Source: Candidatus Schekmanbacteria bacterium (GTDB taxonomy: Bacteria; CSSED10-310; JACPHN01). Taken from it: a DNA stretch of 64,000 nucleotides. The notes below the pieces were generated by a model, which worked only from the letters and a program-made list of their open reading frames with translations, searched no databases and was not told the DNA's origin. The stretch is taken from assembly GCA_016188575.1 (NCBI GenBank), contig JACPHN010000216.1, positions 1 to 64,000 on the forward strand. Reading direction: 5' to 3'. The position numbers and the translations under genes are program-made. This document shows, in pieces, positions 17,554 to 28,200 of the stretch. Numbering within the stretch: position 1 is the stretch's first letter; every line of letters begins with the position of its first letter.

Positions 17554-18798
17554 ATGGGGAAGAGCGCCAAACCGAGCATCATCGTCGGGCTCGACATCGG
17601 CACCACGAAGATCTGCGCGGTGATCGCGGAGGTCCACGACGAGGGACAGATCGAGATCATCGGCATTGGCAAGGCGATCTCCCACGGCTTGCGCAAGGGC
17701 GTGGTGGTGAACCTGGAGAGCACCACCAAGTCGATCCGACAGGCCGTGGATGAGGCCGAGCGCATGGCGGGGATTACGGTCGACAGCGTGTTTGCCGGAA
17801 TCGCCGGAGGGCACATCAAGGGATTCAACTCGCGAGGTGTCATCGCGGTAACGGGGCGCAACCGCGAGATTACCGAGCGCGACGTGGAGCGTGTAATCGA
17901 CGCCGCGCGCGCCGTGGCAATCCCGCTGGACTGTGAAGTGCTTCACATCATCCCGCAGGAGTTCATCGTCGACGATCAGGATGGCATCAAGGAACCGCTC
18001 GGGATGTGTGGCGTGCGTCTGGAGGCGGAGGTTCACATCGTCACGGCCGCCGTCACTTCCGCGCAGAATATCGTAAAAAGCGTCAACCGCGCCGGGTTTG
18101 AGGTGCGCGACATCGTGCTCGAGCAACTAGCCAGCGCGGAAGCGACGTTGACGCGGGACGAACGAGAGCTCGGGGTCGCCGTGATCGACATTGGCGGCGG
18201 TACCACGGATCTCGCGATTTTTACGGAAGGGAGTGTCTGGCATACGGCGGTAATCGCGTTGGGTGGAGACCACATCACCAACGATATCGCCGTAGGGTTG
18301 CGGACCCCGGCGAAGGAGGCGGAGAAGATCAAGAAGAAACACGGGTGTGCGCTGGTCTCAATGGTTGGCGAGGCGGATACGTTTGAGGTGCCTGGCGTTG
18401 GCGGACGGCCGGCACGCATCGAGTCCAGGAGAGTGCTCGCCGAGATCATCGAACCGCGAGTGGAAGAGATGCTGTCATTGGCGGACAACGAGATCCGCCG
18501 CACGGGGTACCGGGATCTGATTGCCTCAGGGGTGGTGGTGACCGGCGGTGCGTCGTTGTTGGAAGGTCTGCCGGAGATGGCCGAGCAGATCTTTGGGTTG
18601 CCGGTCCATCGCGGTTATCCGCGCGGGGTCGGCGGCCTCACGGATGTAGTTGCCAGCCCGGTGTTCGCGACAGGTGTGGGTCTCGTTCTCTACGGCGCGC
18701 GCAATCGGGAGCTCGCGTTGTTTCGAAACGAGACGGACGGGCATCTCTTTGCGCGGGTCGTTCGGCGCATGAAGGCGTGGTTTGCGGACTTTTTCTAG
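17554..18798 (+). CDS. ftsA: Cell division protein FtsA
   Basis: FtsA is an actin-like ATPase that tethers FtsZ to the membrane. Actin-fold motifs are present: phosphate 1 IIVGLDIGTTKICAVIAE, phosphate 2 GVAVIDIGGGTTDLAIF and adenosine motif VVVTGGASLLEGLPE. The 1C domain follows subdomain 1A as usual. The C-terminus (VRRMKAWFADFF) is an amphipathic membrane-targeting helix. It has 414 residues. ATG 17554 follows GGAGG and begins one base after the ftsQ stop. Confidence 0.97.
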   Translation: MGKSAKPSIIVGLDIGTTKICAVIAEVHDEGQIEIIGIGKAISHGLRKGVVVNLESTTKSIRQAVDEAERMAGITVDSVFAGIAGGHIKGFNSRGVIAVTGRNREITERDVERVIDAARAVAIPLDCEVLHIIPQEFIVDDQDGIKEPLGMCGVRLEAEVHIVTAAVTSAQNIVKSVNRAGFEVRDIVLEQLASAEATLTRDERELGVAVIDIGGGTTDLAIFTEGSVWHTAVIALGGDHITNDIAVGLRTPAKEAEKIKKKHGCALVSMVGEADTFEVPGVGGRPARIESRRVLAEIIEPRVEEMLSLADNEIRRTGYRDLIASGVVVTGGASLLEGLPEMAEQIFGLPVHRGYPRGVGGLTDVVASPVFATGVGLVLYGARNRELALFRNETDGHLFARVVRRMKAWFADFF

Positions 18799-18831
18799 TC
18801 ATTTGACGGGCAATACTGGGAGGGCAAGGAC

Positions 18832-20178
18832 GTGTACTTAGAGTTTGACGAAGCCGAGGCAGCCGGCGCGGTGATCAAGGTGGTTGGTGTCGGCGGTGGC
18901 GGGAGCAACGCCGTCGATCGCATGATCGAGGGCCAGCTTACGGGCGTGGATTTTGTCACCATCAATACCGATGCGCAGGCGCTCGAGCACTCGCAGGCGC
19001 AGAGCAAGCTGCAGATCGGCGTCAATTTGACGCGCGGCCTGGGTGCGGGTGCGAACCCGCGGGTGGGCAAGGAGGCCGCGCACGAGGATACAGATCGCAT
19101 CATAGAGCTTCTGGACGGGGCCGACATGGTGTTCGTTACGGCGGGAATGGGCGGCGGCACGGGGACCGGCGGGGCTCCGGTCGTGGCGCAGCTCGCCAAG
19201 GAGCTGGGAGCCTTGACCGTCGCGGTGGTGACCAAACCGTTTCTGTTCGAGGGCAAGCAGCGCATGAAGCAGGCCGACGACGGCCTCAAGGAGCTGAAGC
19301 AAGTCGCGGACACGGTAATCACGATTCCAAATCAGCGCCTCCTGACCACAGTCGGTAAAGACACGACCTTGAACGCGGCGTTTCGACTGGCGGACGAGGT
19401 CTTGCTACACGCCGTACAGGGAATCAGCGACCTGATCACGGTTCCCGGCATCATCAACCTGGACTTCGCAGACGTGCGCACGATCATGTCGGAGAAGGGG
19501 CAGGCGCTGATGGGGACGGGCATCGCGCGCGGCGAAAATCGGGCGATCCGCGCGGCGGAGGCCGCGATCAACTCGCCGCTGCTCGAGGAGAGCACGATTC
19601 AGGGAGCGCGGGGTGTGCTGATCAACATTACCGGCAAGACCCGAGACACCCTGACGCTGTTCGAGGTTACCGAAGCGGCGAGTCTGATTACCGATGCCGC
19701 CGACCCCGATGCGCAGATCATTTTCGGCACCGCGGTAGACGACGGCATGCACGATGAGGATATCAAGATCACGGTGATCGCTACCGGGTTCATGCAGGAG
19801 GAGCTTGGGCGGGGCGCTCGCGACAGTCGGCAAGCGTCCGGACGCGAGATGACGCGGGCCGTTCCTATCGCGGCGCGGGCTGCCACCGACTATGAAGTGC
19901 CCACGTTCATTCGCAACAAGGTTCGCCCCGGCGCGGAACCCGTGCCAGTGCTGGCGGAGAATAGCATCTCCGCGGCGGCCGCGGCCATGGAGGCGGTTGG
20001 CCGCGCCTCTTCGGCGGCCAGCCGCGCTCTTGGCGAGACCCGACCGATTCCCACGGGGCCCGTGATCCAGCGCCCCCAACCCAAGGATCATCCGCGACAC
20101 ATGGTGGACCCCAAGAAGGGGACCCTCGAATATAGCAACTTGGACGTCCCCGCCTTCCTCCGACGGCGTACGGAATAG
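18832..20178 (+). CDS. ftsZ: Cell division GTPase FtsZ
   Basis: FtsZ is the tubulin-like GTPase that forms the division ring. The nucleotide-binding N-terminus has [17 protein letters not shown], and the tubulin signature GGGTGTG lies at about residues 107-113. The T7 synergy loop region ([11 protein letters not shown]) is intact. After the globular part comes a variable Ala/Pro-rich linker (about 330-430) and the conserved C-terminal peptide LDVPAFLRR, which binds FtsA and ZipA-type partners. It starts with GTG 33 bases after ftsA. It is the last gene of the operon, and a strong terminator follows. Confidence 0.98.
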   Translation: MYLEFDEAEAAGAVIKVVGVGGGGSNAVDRMIEGQLTGVDFVTINTDAQALEHSQAQSKLQIGVNLTRGLGAGANPRVGKEAAHEDTDRIIELLDGADMVFVTAGMGGGTGTGGAPVVAQLAKELGALTVAVVTKPFLFEGKQRMKQADDGLKELKQVADTVITIPNQRLLTTVGKDTTLNAAFRLADEVLLHAVQGISDLITVPGIINLDFADVRTIMSEKGQALMGTGIARGENRAIRAAEAAINSPLLEESTIQGARGVLINITGKTRDTLTLFEVTEAASLITDAADPDAQIIFGTAVDDGMHDEDIKITVIATGFMQEELGRGARDSRQASGREMTRAVPIAARAATDYEVPTFIRNKVRPGAEPVPVLAENSISAAAAAMEAVGRASSAASRALGETRPIPTGPVIQRPQPKDHPRHMVDPKKGTLEYSNLDVPAFLRRRTE

Positions 20179-20201
20179 CCGTCGCAGCGAAGGCATCCCC
20201 G

Positions 20202-20223
20202 GGCCGGTGTCCCCACACCGGCC
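20202..20223 (+). terminator. Hairpin after ftsZ without U-tract
   Basis: GGCCGGTGT (20202-20210), a loop of four C and ACACCGGCC (20215-20223) form a perfect 9-bp stem shortly after the ftsZ stop. There is no U-run, so it may be an RNA-stabilising 3' stem or part of a double terminator with the next hairpin. Confidence 0.5.
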
Positions 20224-20262
20224 ATCGCGCCGGGTCGACTCCGGCGTGGCATCCGACACCCT

Positions 20263-20294
20263 GGGGCAACCTCATCCGGTTGCCCCAATTTTCT
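20263..20294 (+). terminator. Rho-independent terminator of the dcw operon
   Basis: GGGGCAACC (20263-20271), loop TCATCC and GGTTGCCCC (20278-20286) form a 9-bp perfect stem followed by AATTTTCT. This is the clearest intrinsic terminator in the window and marks the end of the mraZ-ftsZ transcript. Confidence 0.88.
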
Positions 20295-20405
20295 CCTCGC
20301 AGCTTGCCATTTCGGCGCCTTCGTGGTAGCTCTTGAGTACCCTCCAGCGCGAGGGCACTTCCGATTGTGGGCATCTATCCATTCCGGTGTGCTGCGGTTT
20401 CCTCC

Positions 20406-21278
20406 ATGCCGAAAGACTCTGACGATCAGTCGCCGCTGGGTGTCGGACCCGCGGGGAGCATTCTCCGCGCGCTCAGCGATTTTTCCCTGTCGGCGGAAAA
20501 GCCGCCGGCGGGCAATCGGCTGCTGTCGGGCGCGCGGATGATTCGCGACGCCATCGCCGGGTGGGCAAGCGAGGACAAGGACGGCGCCGGGAGCGCGGCT
20601 GACGCCCGCGCTTGCGACACCGTGATGGTCTTTTCCGATCCCGACGAGGCCTCGATTTTCGAAAACGCCTTTCGGGGCATGTTTCAGCCTGAGTTCGATT
20701 ACTACGCGGCGATCAAGGAGCCGGCCGACCGCCGCCGGATCGACTCGATGGCCCGCCGGTCGCACAAGCTCGTCGCGCAGCTCCCGTTCGAAGGCTTTCG
20801 CAACGCCATCGCCTGGTCGTGGGTGAAGCTCCGCCAGGATGTCGCCGAGATTGCGCGCCAGAACCGCATGAACAAGCTCGGCCGCGGCTGTGCTTTGCTG
20901 CCCGAGTTCACGGTGGAGCATATCGTGCTGGCGTGGACGTTCAACGGATCCATGCTGTTGCTGACTCCCGGCGACGGCGGCATCGACCTCGTCTACGAGG
21001 CGATCTCGTTGCGCCCGCGCTACCTGACGGACGTGCCGTCCAGCGAGCTCGAACACTCCGCGAGATTCCACCACGTCAAGGTGAATCGTCCGATCGAGCT
21101 TCTCGGAGTCATCGACACCAGCGCCATCATCTCGTCAAAGATCCGCGCGGTCTATTGGGCCCGCCATCAGAGCAGTCACCGCTCGCGCAGCATCGAAGGC
21201 GAGGTCGCCGACGCCGCATCGGCGTTCGGCCAGCGGTCTTCCAAGATCTTGCGGCTGATCAAGAGCGACAAGTCGTAG
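20406..21278 (+). CDS. Conserved-looking protein of unknown function upstream of the kinase
   Basis: The gene encodes 290 residues from ATG 20406. An in-frame ATG at 20367 would add 13 residues, and neither has a good ribosome-binding site. There is no signal peptide and no membrane segment. The middle is charged and helical (FENAFRGMFQPEFDYYAAIK, then a KLVAQLPFEGFRNAI region). A beta-rich part around residues 175-210 (HIVLAWTFNGSMLLLTPGDG) and a C-terminal Ser/Arg-rich helix follow. I do not recognise the family. It lies 33 bases ahead of the Ser/Thr kinase gene and is probably co-transcribed, which suggests a regulator, substrate or adaptor of that kinase. Confidence 0.75.
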   Translation: MPKDSDDQSPLGVGPAGSILRALSDFSLSAEKPPAGNRLLSGARMIRDAIAGWASEDKDGAGSAADARACDTVMVFSDPDEASIFENAFRGMFQPEFDYYAAIKEPADRRRIDSMARRSHKLVAQLPFEGFRNAIAWSWVKLRQDVAEIARQNRMNKLGRGCALLPEFTVEHIVLAWTFNGSMLLLTPGDGGIDLVYEAISLRPRYLTDVPSSELEHSARFHHVKVNRPIELLGVIDTSAIISSKIRAVYWARHQSSHRSRSIEGEVADAASAFGQRSSKILRLIKSDKS

Positions 21279-21311
21279 CGATGTCCACCACGCCCCTGTG
21301 ACGCACGTGCA

Positions 21312-24300
21312 GTGAGCTCATCCCCGCCGAGTCAGTCTGATCGCCCGCAGCGCATCGGTCGTTACGCGATCGTCAGTCGGCTCGGGCGTGGCGGCATGGG
21401 AATCGTGTACCAGGCGTGGGACCCGGACAACAGCCGGGAGGTTGCCGTCAAGGTCATTCTGCGTGCCAATCCGCTCACGTCGCGGCGGTTTCGCCGGGAA
21501 TTTCGGGTCATGGCCCGGCTGCGGCATCCGCGACTGGTCGCGGTGTTCGACTACGGAGCGGAAGCGGGAACGCCGTTTTTCGTCATGGAGCTCGTGCGCG
21601 GAGTGACGCTGGAGCACCTGATCGTGACCGGGAAACCGGTGGCGGCCGTTCAGCGCGGCGAGGGGGGCGATGGCGGCGGCAGCAGCGGCGGCGGTAGCGG
21701 CTGGTCGCAGCTCTTCACCGGGGATGCCGAGGGGCGCGCCGCGGCAGAGACGTCGACGGGCCTGGCCGTGAGCTCGTCGGAACGGCCGACGGTGGCGCTG
21801 GCGGGGGATGCGGCGGCCGTCGCCGGCAGAGAGCTCGCGGTCGGCCGCGCCGGAGCGCCGGTGCACGAGCGCCTCGAGACGTTCGCGCGGATCTGCGACC
21901 CGGTGGCGTACGTGCATCGCATGAATGTCGTCCACCGCGACCTGAAGCCCGCCAACGTCATGATTACGGTCGACAGCGACATCAAGCTCATGGACTTCGG
22001 CCTGGCGCGGCACATGGACGGAGACGACGATCTCAGCTCCGAGGGCCTGGCCATCGGCACGCCGGCGTACATGTCGCCGGAGCAGGTGCTGGGGCGCCAA
22101 TCCGATCAGCGGTCCGACATCTACTCGCTCGGCGTCATGCTGTACGAGATGGTGTCGGGGCGCCGGCCGTTCTACACCGACGATACCGGTCACGTTACGC
22201 ACCACCACGTCTATTCGGAGCCCGTCGCTCCGAGCGTCTGGAATGCGGACGTGTGGCCGGCGCTCGACAGAGTGGTACTGGTCTGCCTCGCAAAAAACCC
22301 GGAGCATCGCTTCCAAACAGTGGCGGAGCTGGCGGAGGAGGTCGGCGAGCTGGCGCGATGTTGGGACGTCTTCACGGCGCCGTGGATGGGCGCGGGCGAT
22401 GTGGCGGCGGCGGCGGTCGCACCGCCGGGGAGTCCGGCAGCGGCTCCGCCACCGGCCGAGAACCTCGCGACGCTGGAGGCCGGGGCGACCGAAATCTCGG
22501 CGGCGGTGGGGCGCCCGGCGCGGGACAACTTTGTGTTCGAGCCCGCCATCTCGGGGCGGGACGCGGAGCTGGCGCGCCTGGGTGAGCTCGCGCGCGACCT
22601 GTTGGCCGGGCGGGGTGGATTGGCGATCATTCGGGGCGACGCGGGGTCGGGCAAGAGCCGGCTCGCCGCGGAGGTGCAGTATCTGGCGGGGCTGTCATCG
22701 TCTCGCGTGATCCGGAGCGTGTGTCCGGTGGGCGGCACGCTACCGCTGCAGGTGTTTCACGCGGTGCTCGATCGCGCCGCCGCGCGCGCCCACGCGGGAG
22801 ACAGCGGGATTGCTCGTGTCCTCGGGCAGCAGGGAGCCGTCATCGCGCAGGCGTATCCGCCGCTGGCGAGGGCACCGGAGCTCGCAGGCGCGGTGGCGCC
22901 GGTGGTGCTCGACGCTGGAAGCGGCAAGCTGCGCCTGATGCTCGCGCTGCGGGACCTCGTGCGCGCCTGCGCCGGCGCCCCGACGGTGCTGTGGGTCGAG
23001 GACCTGCAGTGGGCGGACGAGCTGAGCATCGACGCCCTGGAGCTCCTGGCGGGGTCCGGAACCGGCCTGCGCGAGCTGCCGCTGCTGATCGTGGCGACCT
23101 GGCGCGACGAGGCCGACCACAGCACGAACGCGTCGGCGCTGCTGGAGCGGTTGACGCGTGCCACGGCGCCGGTCGAGATCGCGCTCCGGCCGCTGGAGGT
23201 TGCAAGCGTGGGAGCGCTCATTCGCTCCATGCTCGGCAGCGACGAGGTCCCCGCCCGGCTCGTCGAGCGCATTCACGAGATCAGCGACGGCAATCCGTTC
23301 GTGGCGGCGGAGCTCGTGCGGGCGATGGTCGCCGATGGCGCGCTGGTGAGAAGCGGAGGGGTATGGTCGCGAGCTGAGCCGAAGCTCGCGGGACTGGACC
23401 TGCCGCTGCTGCCGGCGGGGCAAGTCCTGGGGATCCAGCTTCCGCAGAGCGTGCAGGAGGTGGTCGATCGGCGGCTCGCGGCGGTGGGCAATGAGGCGGC
23501 GCGCATGCTCGGTCACGCCAGCGTGCTCGGCACGGAGCTGGACTTCGAGCTGTTCCTGGCGGTCACCGGCGCGGATGAGGATGGTCTGCTCGACGTCATC
23601 GACGAGTTGCTGCGGGCACGCCTGGTGCGGGAGCGGCGCAGCAAGGCGGACACCTACGTGTTCTGTAACGGCCTGGTGCGCGAGGTGCTGTACGAGCGGC
23701 TGAGCTCGCGACGGCGCCGGCAGCTCCACGAACGGGCGGGCCGGGCGATAGCGGGTGGGGCGGGCGCGGTGGCGGCGGCGCACCGCGACGAGGTCGCGGC
23801 GCGGCACTTCCTGCTGGCGGAGCGGCCGCGCGAGGCGTTTTCGTTCCTGTGCCGGGCGGCGGATCAGGCGCGGCGCGGGCTGGCGCACGCCGACGCGGTG
23901 GCGCTGTACGAGCGGGCCGTGGCGGTGCTGGAGGCAGATCCGGCGGCGCTGGTAGGGGTGGCCGGGTTCGCGGACGCCGAGGCGGGGCGGGCGGAGCTGT
24001 TCCAGCAGCTCGGGACGCTGCTGAAGGACACGGGGAAGATCCGCGAGGCGGTGGGGATCTTTCGGCGGATGGAAGCGGCGGCGCGGGCGGCGGGGCGGGA
24101 GGAGCTCGTCGGCAAGGCGCTGGTGTCGCTGGCCGGGGCGCTGGCGTACGTGGGGGAGATGGACGAGGCGCTGCGGGCGCTCGACGAGGCGATCGGGCTG
24201 CTGGGCGGCGAGGAGCAGGGCGCGGATCTGCGGCGGGCGATGTACGTGCGTGCGATGCTCCTGCAGGCGCAGGGGCGGTTTGTCGAGGCCGAGGCGGGAC

Positions 24301-25292
24301 TGGATCGGGCGCTCGCGCTGGCGCGCGCGGCGGGGGATCGGCGCGGGGTAGGCGTAAACCTGATGGGCAAAGGGGTGGTGGCGGCGCGCACCGGCCGGAC
24401 GGATGAGGCCGAGGCGTTGCAACGCGAAGCAATCGCGGAGCTCGACGCGGCGGGCGCGGTATTGGATGCGTTGCACGCCCGAGTCAACTTGGCGGTAGAG
24501 AAGTTGGACCAGGGGTACTATGGCGAAACCGAGCGTCTCCTCTCGGATGCGCGCAGCGCAGCTCTGGAGCTTGGCGACTTGCGCGCGGCAGGGGTGGCGC
24601 AGGCCAACCTCGCTGTCACCGCCTGGTGGACGAATCGGCCCTGCGAAGCGGGGAACCGGTTTCTGTCCGCACTCAACGAGCTGAGGGAGATCGGCGACGT
24701 GTCGCGCGGCCATCTCGTCGCGTGCAGATTCGCCCAGTTTCTCCTCGATCGCCACGAGCTGGAGCGCTTTTTCGACGTCGCCCGAGCCCTTGACCGCAGC
24801 TTGGCCGCCGGCGATCGCGAGCTATGCGCGATTCTGCGGGCGGCCATGGGAGTTGCCAGCGCCCTGTCTGACGAGCATGCACGCTGCTCCGCTCATGAGC
24901 TCGCGGCACCGGCGCACCCCGAGCCCTTGGCGGGAGCCGACTATAACAAGCTGTGGATTTCTCACTACCGCGCCGAGCTTCTCTGGCTAGCCGGCCGCGA
25001 GCACGAGGCGCTGTGCGAAGCCCAGGCGGCGGTCGCGGCGTCAAAGGCCGCGAACCTTCCCGAGCTCCGGCTGCGCTCGCTGTACTTCCTGGTCCGCAGA
25101 GCTACGCAGTTTCCCGAGGAAAGACGAGTGGATTTGGCACGCGAAGCCGCGCTTGCGGTGGCCGAGCTGGCTACCCGATGCGGCTCGGACCTGAGCGCGA
25201 CGTTTCGCTGCCGAGAAGACGTCCAGGTCATCCTCGGGCTTACCGCGTGCCGTAGCGAGGGGCCGACCGCAACCGATACCCCAGAAACGTGA
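21312..25292 (+). CDS. Ser/Thr protein kinase fused to AAA-type ATPase and TPR regions
   Basis: This is a large (1326-residue) cytoplasmic signalling protein. The kinase domain (about 18-350) has Gly loop LGRGGMG (25-30), K47 in VAVK, HRDLKPANV (H208) and DFG (228-230), all consistent with activity. Between MELVRG and the catalytic loop it carries an extra stretch of about 65 residues, Gly/Ser-rich and of low complexity. The ATPase region has Walker A GDAGSGKS (near 442) and Walker B LWVEDLQWAD (near 559), as in STAND/MalT-type sensors. The last 450 residues are alpha-helical repeats of TPR type. Kinase-ATPase-TPR fusions are common in Myxococcota. The start is GTG 21312. The 3' end overlaps the convergent beta-propeller gene by 53 bases. 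Confidence 0.88.
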   Translation: MSSSPPSQSDRPQRIGRYAIVSRLGRGGMGIVYQAWDPDNSREVAVKVILRANPLTSRRFRREFRVMARLRHPRLVAVFDYGAEAGTPFFVMELVRGVTLEHLIVTGKPVAAVQRGEGGDGGGSSGGGSGWSQLFTGDAEGRAAAETSTGLAVSSSERPTVALAGDAAAVAGRELAVGRAGAPVHERLETFARICDPVAYVHRMNVVHRDLKPANVMITVDSDIKLMDFGLARHMDGDDDLSSEGLAIGTPAYMSPEQVLGRQSDQRSDIYSLGVMLYEMVSGRRPFYTDDTGHVTHHHVYSEPVAPSVWNADVWPALDRVVLVCLAKNPEHRFQTVAELAEEVGELARCWDVFTAPWMGAGDVAAAAVAPPGSPAAAPPPAENLATLEAGATEISAAVGRPARDNFVFEPAISGRDAELARLGELARDLLAGRGGLAIIRGDAGSGKSRLAAEVQYLAGLSSSRVIRSVCPVGGTLPLQVFHAVLDRAAARAHAGDSGIARVLGQQGAVIAQAYPPLARAPELAGAVAPVVLDAGSGKLRLMLALRDLVRACAGAPTVLWVEDLQWADELSIDALELLAGSGTGLRELPLLIVATWRDEADHSTNASALLERLTRATAPVEIALRPLEVASVGALIRSMLGSDEVPARLVERIHEISDGNPFVAAELVRAMVADGALVRSGGVWSRAEPKLAGLDLPLLPAGQVLGIQLPQSVQEVVDRRLAAVGNEAARMLGHASVLGTELDFELFLAVTGADEDGLLDVIDELLRARLVRERRSKADTYVFCNGLVREVLYERLSSRRRRQLHERAGRAIAGGAGAVAAAHRDEVAARHFLLAERPREAFSFLCRAADQARRGLAHADAVALYERAVAVLEADPAALVGVAGFADAEAGRAELFQQLGTLLKDTGKIREAVGIFRRMEAAARAAGREELVGKALVSLAGALAYVGEMDEALRALDEAIGLLGGEEQGADLRRAMYVRAMLLQAQGRFVEAEAGLDRALALARAAGDRRGVGVNLMGKGVVAARTGRTDEAEALQREAIAELDAAGAVLDALHARVNLAVEKLDQGYYGETERLLSDARSAALELGDLRAAGVAQANLAVTAWWTNRPCEAGNRFLSALNELREIGDVSRGHLVACRFAQFLLDRHELERFFDVARALDRSLAAGDRELCAILRAAMGVASALSDEHARCSAHELAAPAHPEPLAGADYNKLWISHYRAELLWLAGREHEALCEAQAAVAASKAANLPELRLRSLYFLVRRATQFPEERRVDLAREAALAVAELATRCGSDLSATFRCREDVQVILGLTACRSEGPTATDTPET

Positions 25293-28200
25293 TCGCGACC
25301 AGGAGAATCCCGATGCTAATCCCGGCCGCCCCGGGAACTGGCGCCGGCATGGTGGTGAAAACCCCCTCGGAGCTGGTCGTGGGGTTTCCGGAGAGGTCCG
25401 CAGACACGACGTAGTAGCGATATGTGGTGCTCCCCTCGAGACTGCTCAACGTTACCACGTGATCCGTGATGTAGTCTGCAAGCCCAGCTTCTTGCTCTCC
25501 ATCTTCATCTTTCCAATACCGGACAATCGACGTTGCCGGCTCGCCCGTTTCCCAGGAGATCGCCGCGCCGCTGGACGAGATGTCGCTGGCCGCCGGCCCC
25601 GTGGCGATGCTGGGGCCGACCTCATCCGGTACGGTCTCTGTCGCGAAAGACAGGACTTCACTGGACGCCACGTTGCCCGCGGGGTCAGCGGAGCTCACGG
25701 CAAAGAAGTACGGAGTGCCTGCTACGAGCCCGGACAGTGCGATTTCGTGCTCGGTGACTGCCTCCGTTCGATACGCTACCTGACCGAGCTCCGCAGTCGT
25801 TCCATAGTCGACGCGGCTATCGCCTGACTCATTTGATGACCAATTGAGCAGCGCAGTCGAAGTTCCCGGGACGACCGTGGGCGTTTCAAGGACGGGAGCT
25901 GCGGCGTCCGGCGCGCCATAGGTCGTCCACAAGTGGATGCCTCCTCTCGCCTCCCTCCCCTCCCCCACGGTCCCCTCGACGAGCGCATTGCCGGAGGCAT
26001 CTGTGGAGCGGACGGCGAAGGTGTATTCGGTGCTCGGCGCGAGGCCGCCGATGGAGACGAGGTGGTCGCGCGTGAGCACGGAGTCCTGCACCGTCTGTGT
26101 TTCGTCCTGCGCCGCCGACGGCGCGTAGGTGACCGCGCTGTCGCTCGCCTCGTCCGTCGTCCAGGCGATCACGACCAGATCGTCGTCGATCCAGCGCACC
26201 TCCGGACCGGCAAGCAGCACCGGCGGCGTCGTGTCCGCGTTTGGCGCGGTCGTGAAGGTCTTTTCGTCGCTGGCCACCTGCGTCCGGTCGCCCGAGCTGG
26301 CGGATTTCACCCGATAGGAGTAGGTGCGGTTCGCCTCGAGCCCGACCAGCTTCACCGCGTGCTCGGTTCCGAGCCCCGGCGCGGTAATCTCCCAGGGATC
26401 GTTGGAGTCCAGGTAGTACGTCACGGTGCTGCTTCCCCAGTGGCTCGTGCGCCACGCGATGAGAGCACTCGCCGGCGTCGTTGCGCTCACCACCGGACCC
26501 GCAGTGATGGAGATGCTGTCGGTCGCCGGCACTGTAGCCGGCACCGTGACCAGCCTCGTTGCGGTATTCCCCGAGCCGTCCTGCATCTGCAGCCGCAAGT
26601 GCGTAGGCGTGAGCTCGCTTACCCCGGGGAGCGCCGCCGCGTGCCGGCGCACCAGCGCCGCGCGGCTGTACACGTTCTGATAGCTGCCGAGGCCATCTCC
26701 GTTGTCGATGATCGTCGAGGCCGGCTCGTCCGTCCACCACTCGACGCCCAGGATGCGCGGCCCCTGAAAGGTAGCGTACGGCCCATGTGTGATCGTCGGC
26801 GCCTGCAGATCCGGCGCGACCCCCGCCGCCGTGATCGAAAACACTTCTGACCGTTCCCCGCCGAGGTGGAACGTCCGCGGCGTGTGCTCGTCGGCCGTGA
26901 GCGCTCTCCACAGGGTGCCCACCGCGGGCAAATCGATGAACCGCAGGAGGTTCCCGTCATCGCTGAACGCGTACAACCTGTCCGGTCCGACCGCGAACAC
27001 GATGGGCTGCGGAGAACGCGCGACGTAGACGGCCGACACCGCAGCCGTGGCGAGCACGGCGTTGAGCACGCTGAAGGTCGATCCAAAGTCGCGCGTCACG
27101 AGCAGCCCCGCATCGGTCCCGACGTAGATGGTTCCGGTGACGAGCGGGTGCGGTGCGAACGCCGTAATGGTGCCGCCGCGCCCGGCTCCGAGTCGCTGCG
27201 GCGGATAGGCGAGCGCCCACGTGCCGCCGCCGTCATAGGAGCGGTACACGCCCAGCCCCGTGACCCAGGCAAGCAGGAGGTCTGCGTCGGTGGCGTCGAC
27301 CGCCATTTGCCCCACGCAACTGCCCTCGGCGATCGTACTCGTGGCACTCCAGCCGCCGCCCTCGTCGACGCTCTCCAGGATGCCGCCGCATTCCGCCGCC
27401 AGGAAGAGGTGACCCGGATCGTTGGTGTCCGCGAGAATCTGGCGAATGGGCGAGGAACCGATGTGCGGCGTCAGGTCGATCTCCGAGTACGTCAGATTGT
27501 CCCCCGCGCGGTTCAGCAGCTTGCCCGGCGTCCCGAGGAACATGGTGCCCGGAGCATCCGGCATGAGGTAGATGGCGTCGACCTCGCGGGCGATGACGTC
27601 CTCACCGCCCATGATCCAGGTATCACCCCCATCATCGCTCGTGAACGGGCCGGATTCGCGCGTTCCGACCATGACCTCCATGTTGCCGGCGGGCATCGTC
27701 GCGATCGCCGGCACCGTCAGCCCCGCGAGGCCGGTGGAGGACGAGCGCCAGTCCGCACCGGCGTGCTGTGCGAACACGCCGCTCCCCGCCGTTCCGAAAA
27801 GCACCGTCGTCTCCGTGTCGCCCTCGTACGCCGCGATCCGCCGTCCCCCGCGCCTGGTCAGCCCGCTGTTGTCTTCGACCCAGAGCGCGCCGAGGTCGGC
27901 CGAGGTGAAGGCTCCGGCGGTCGCCGTGGCCGCAACCACCTTGCCCTGTTGCAGAAGCACCGCCAGATCGACCACGCGGGAATCGGTAAGACCGTTGCTT
28001 GCCGGGACCCAGCTTACGCCTGCATCTGACGAACGCCAGACGCCGTCACCATCGCTCGCCGCGAAGACGGTCCCCGGTGGAGAACCCGCCAAGAGCTCCA
28101 GATCTTCTACCGAGCCTGGCTGCGTTCCGCTGCCGTGCGCCCACGTCACCCCCAGATCATCGCTGACAAAGATGCCGGATTCGGTACCGGCGAGCAGGTT

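Noticed and set aside
22740-24755. 671-codon frame on the minus strand
   Set aside because: It is antisense to the kinase-AAA-TPR gene, with composition typical of complementary strands of Ala/Arg-rich coding sequence.
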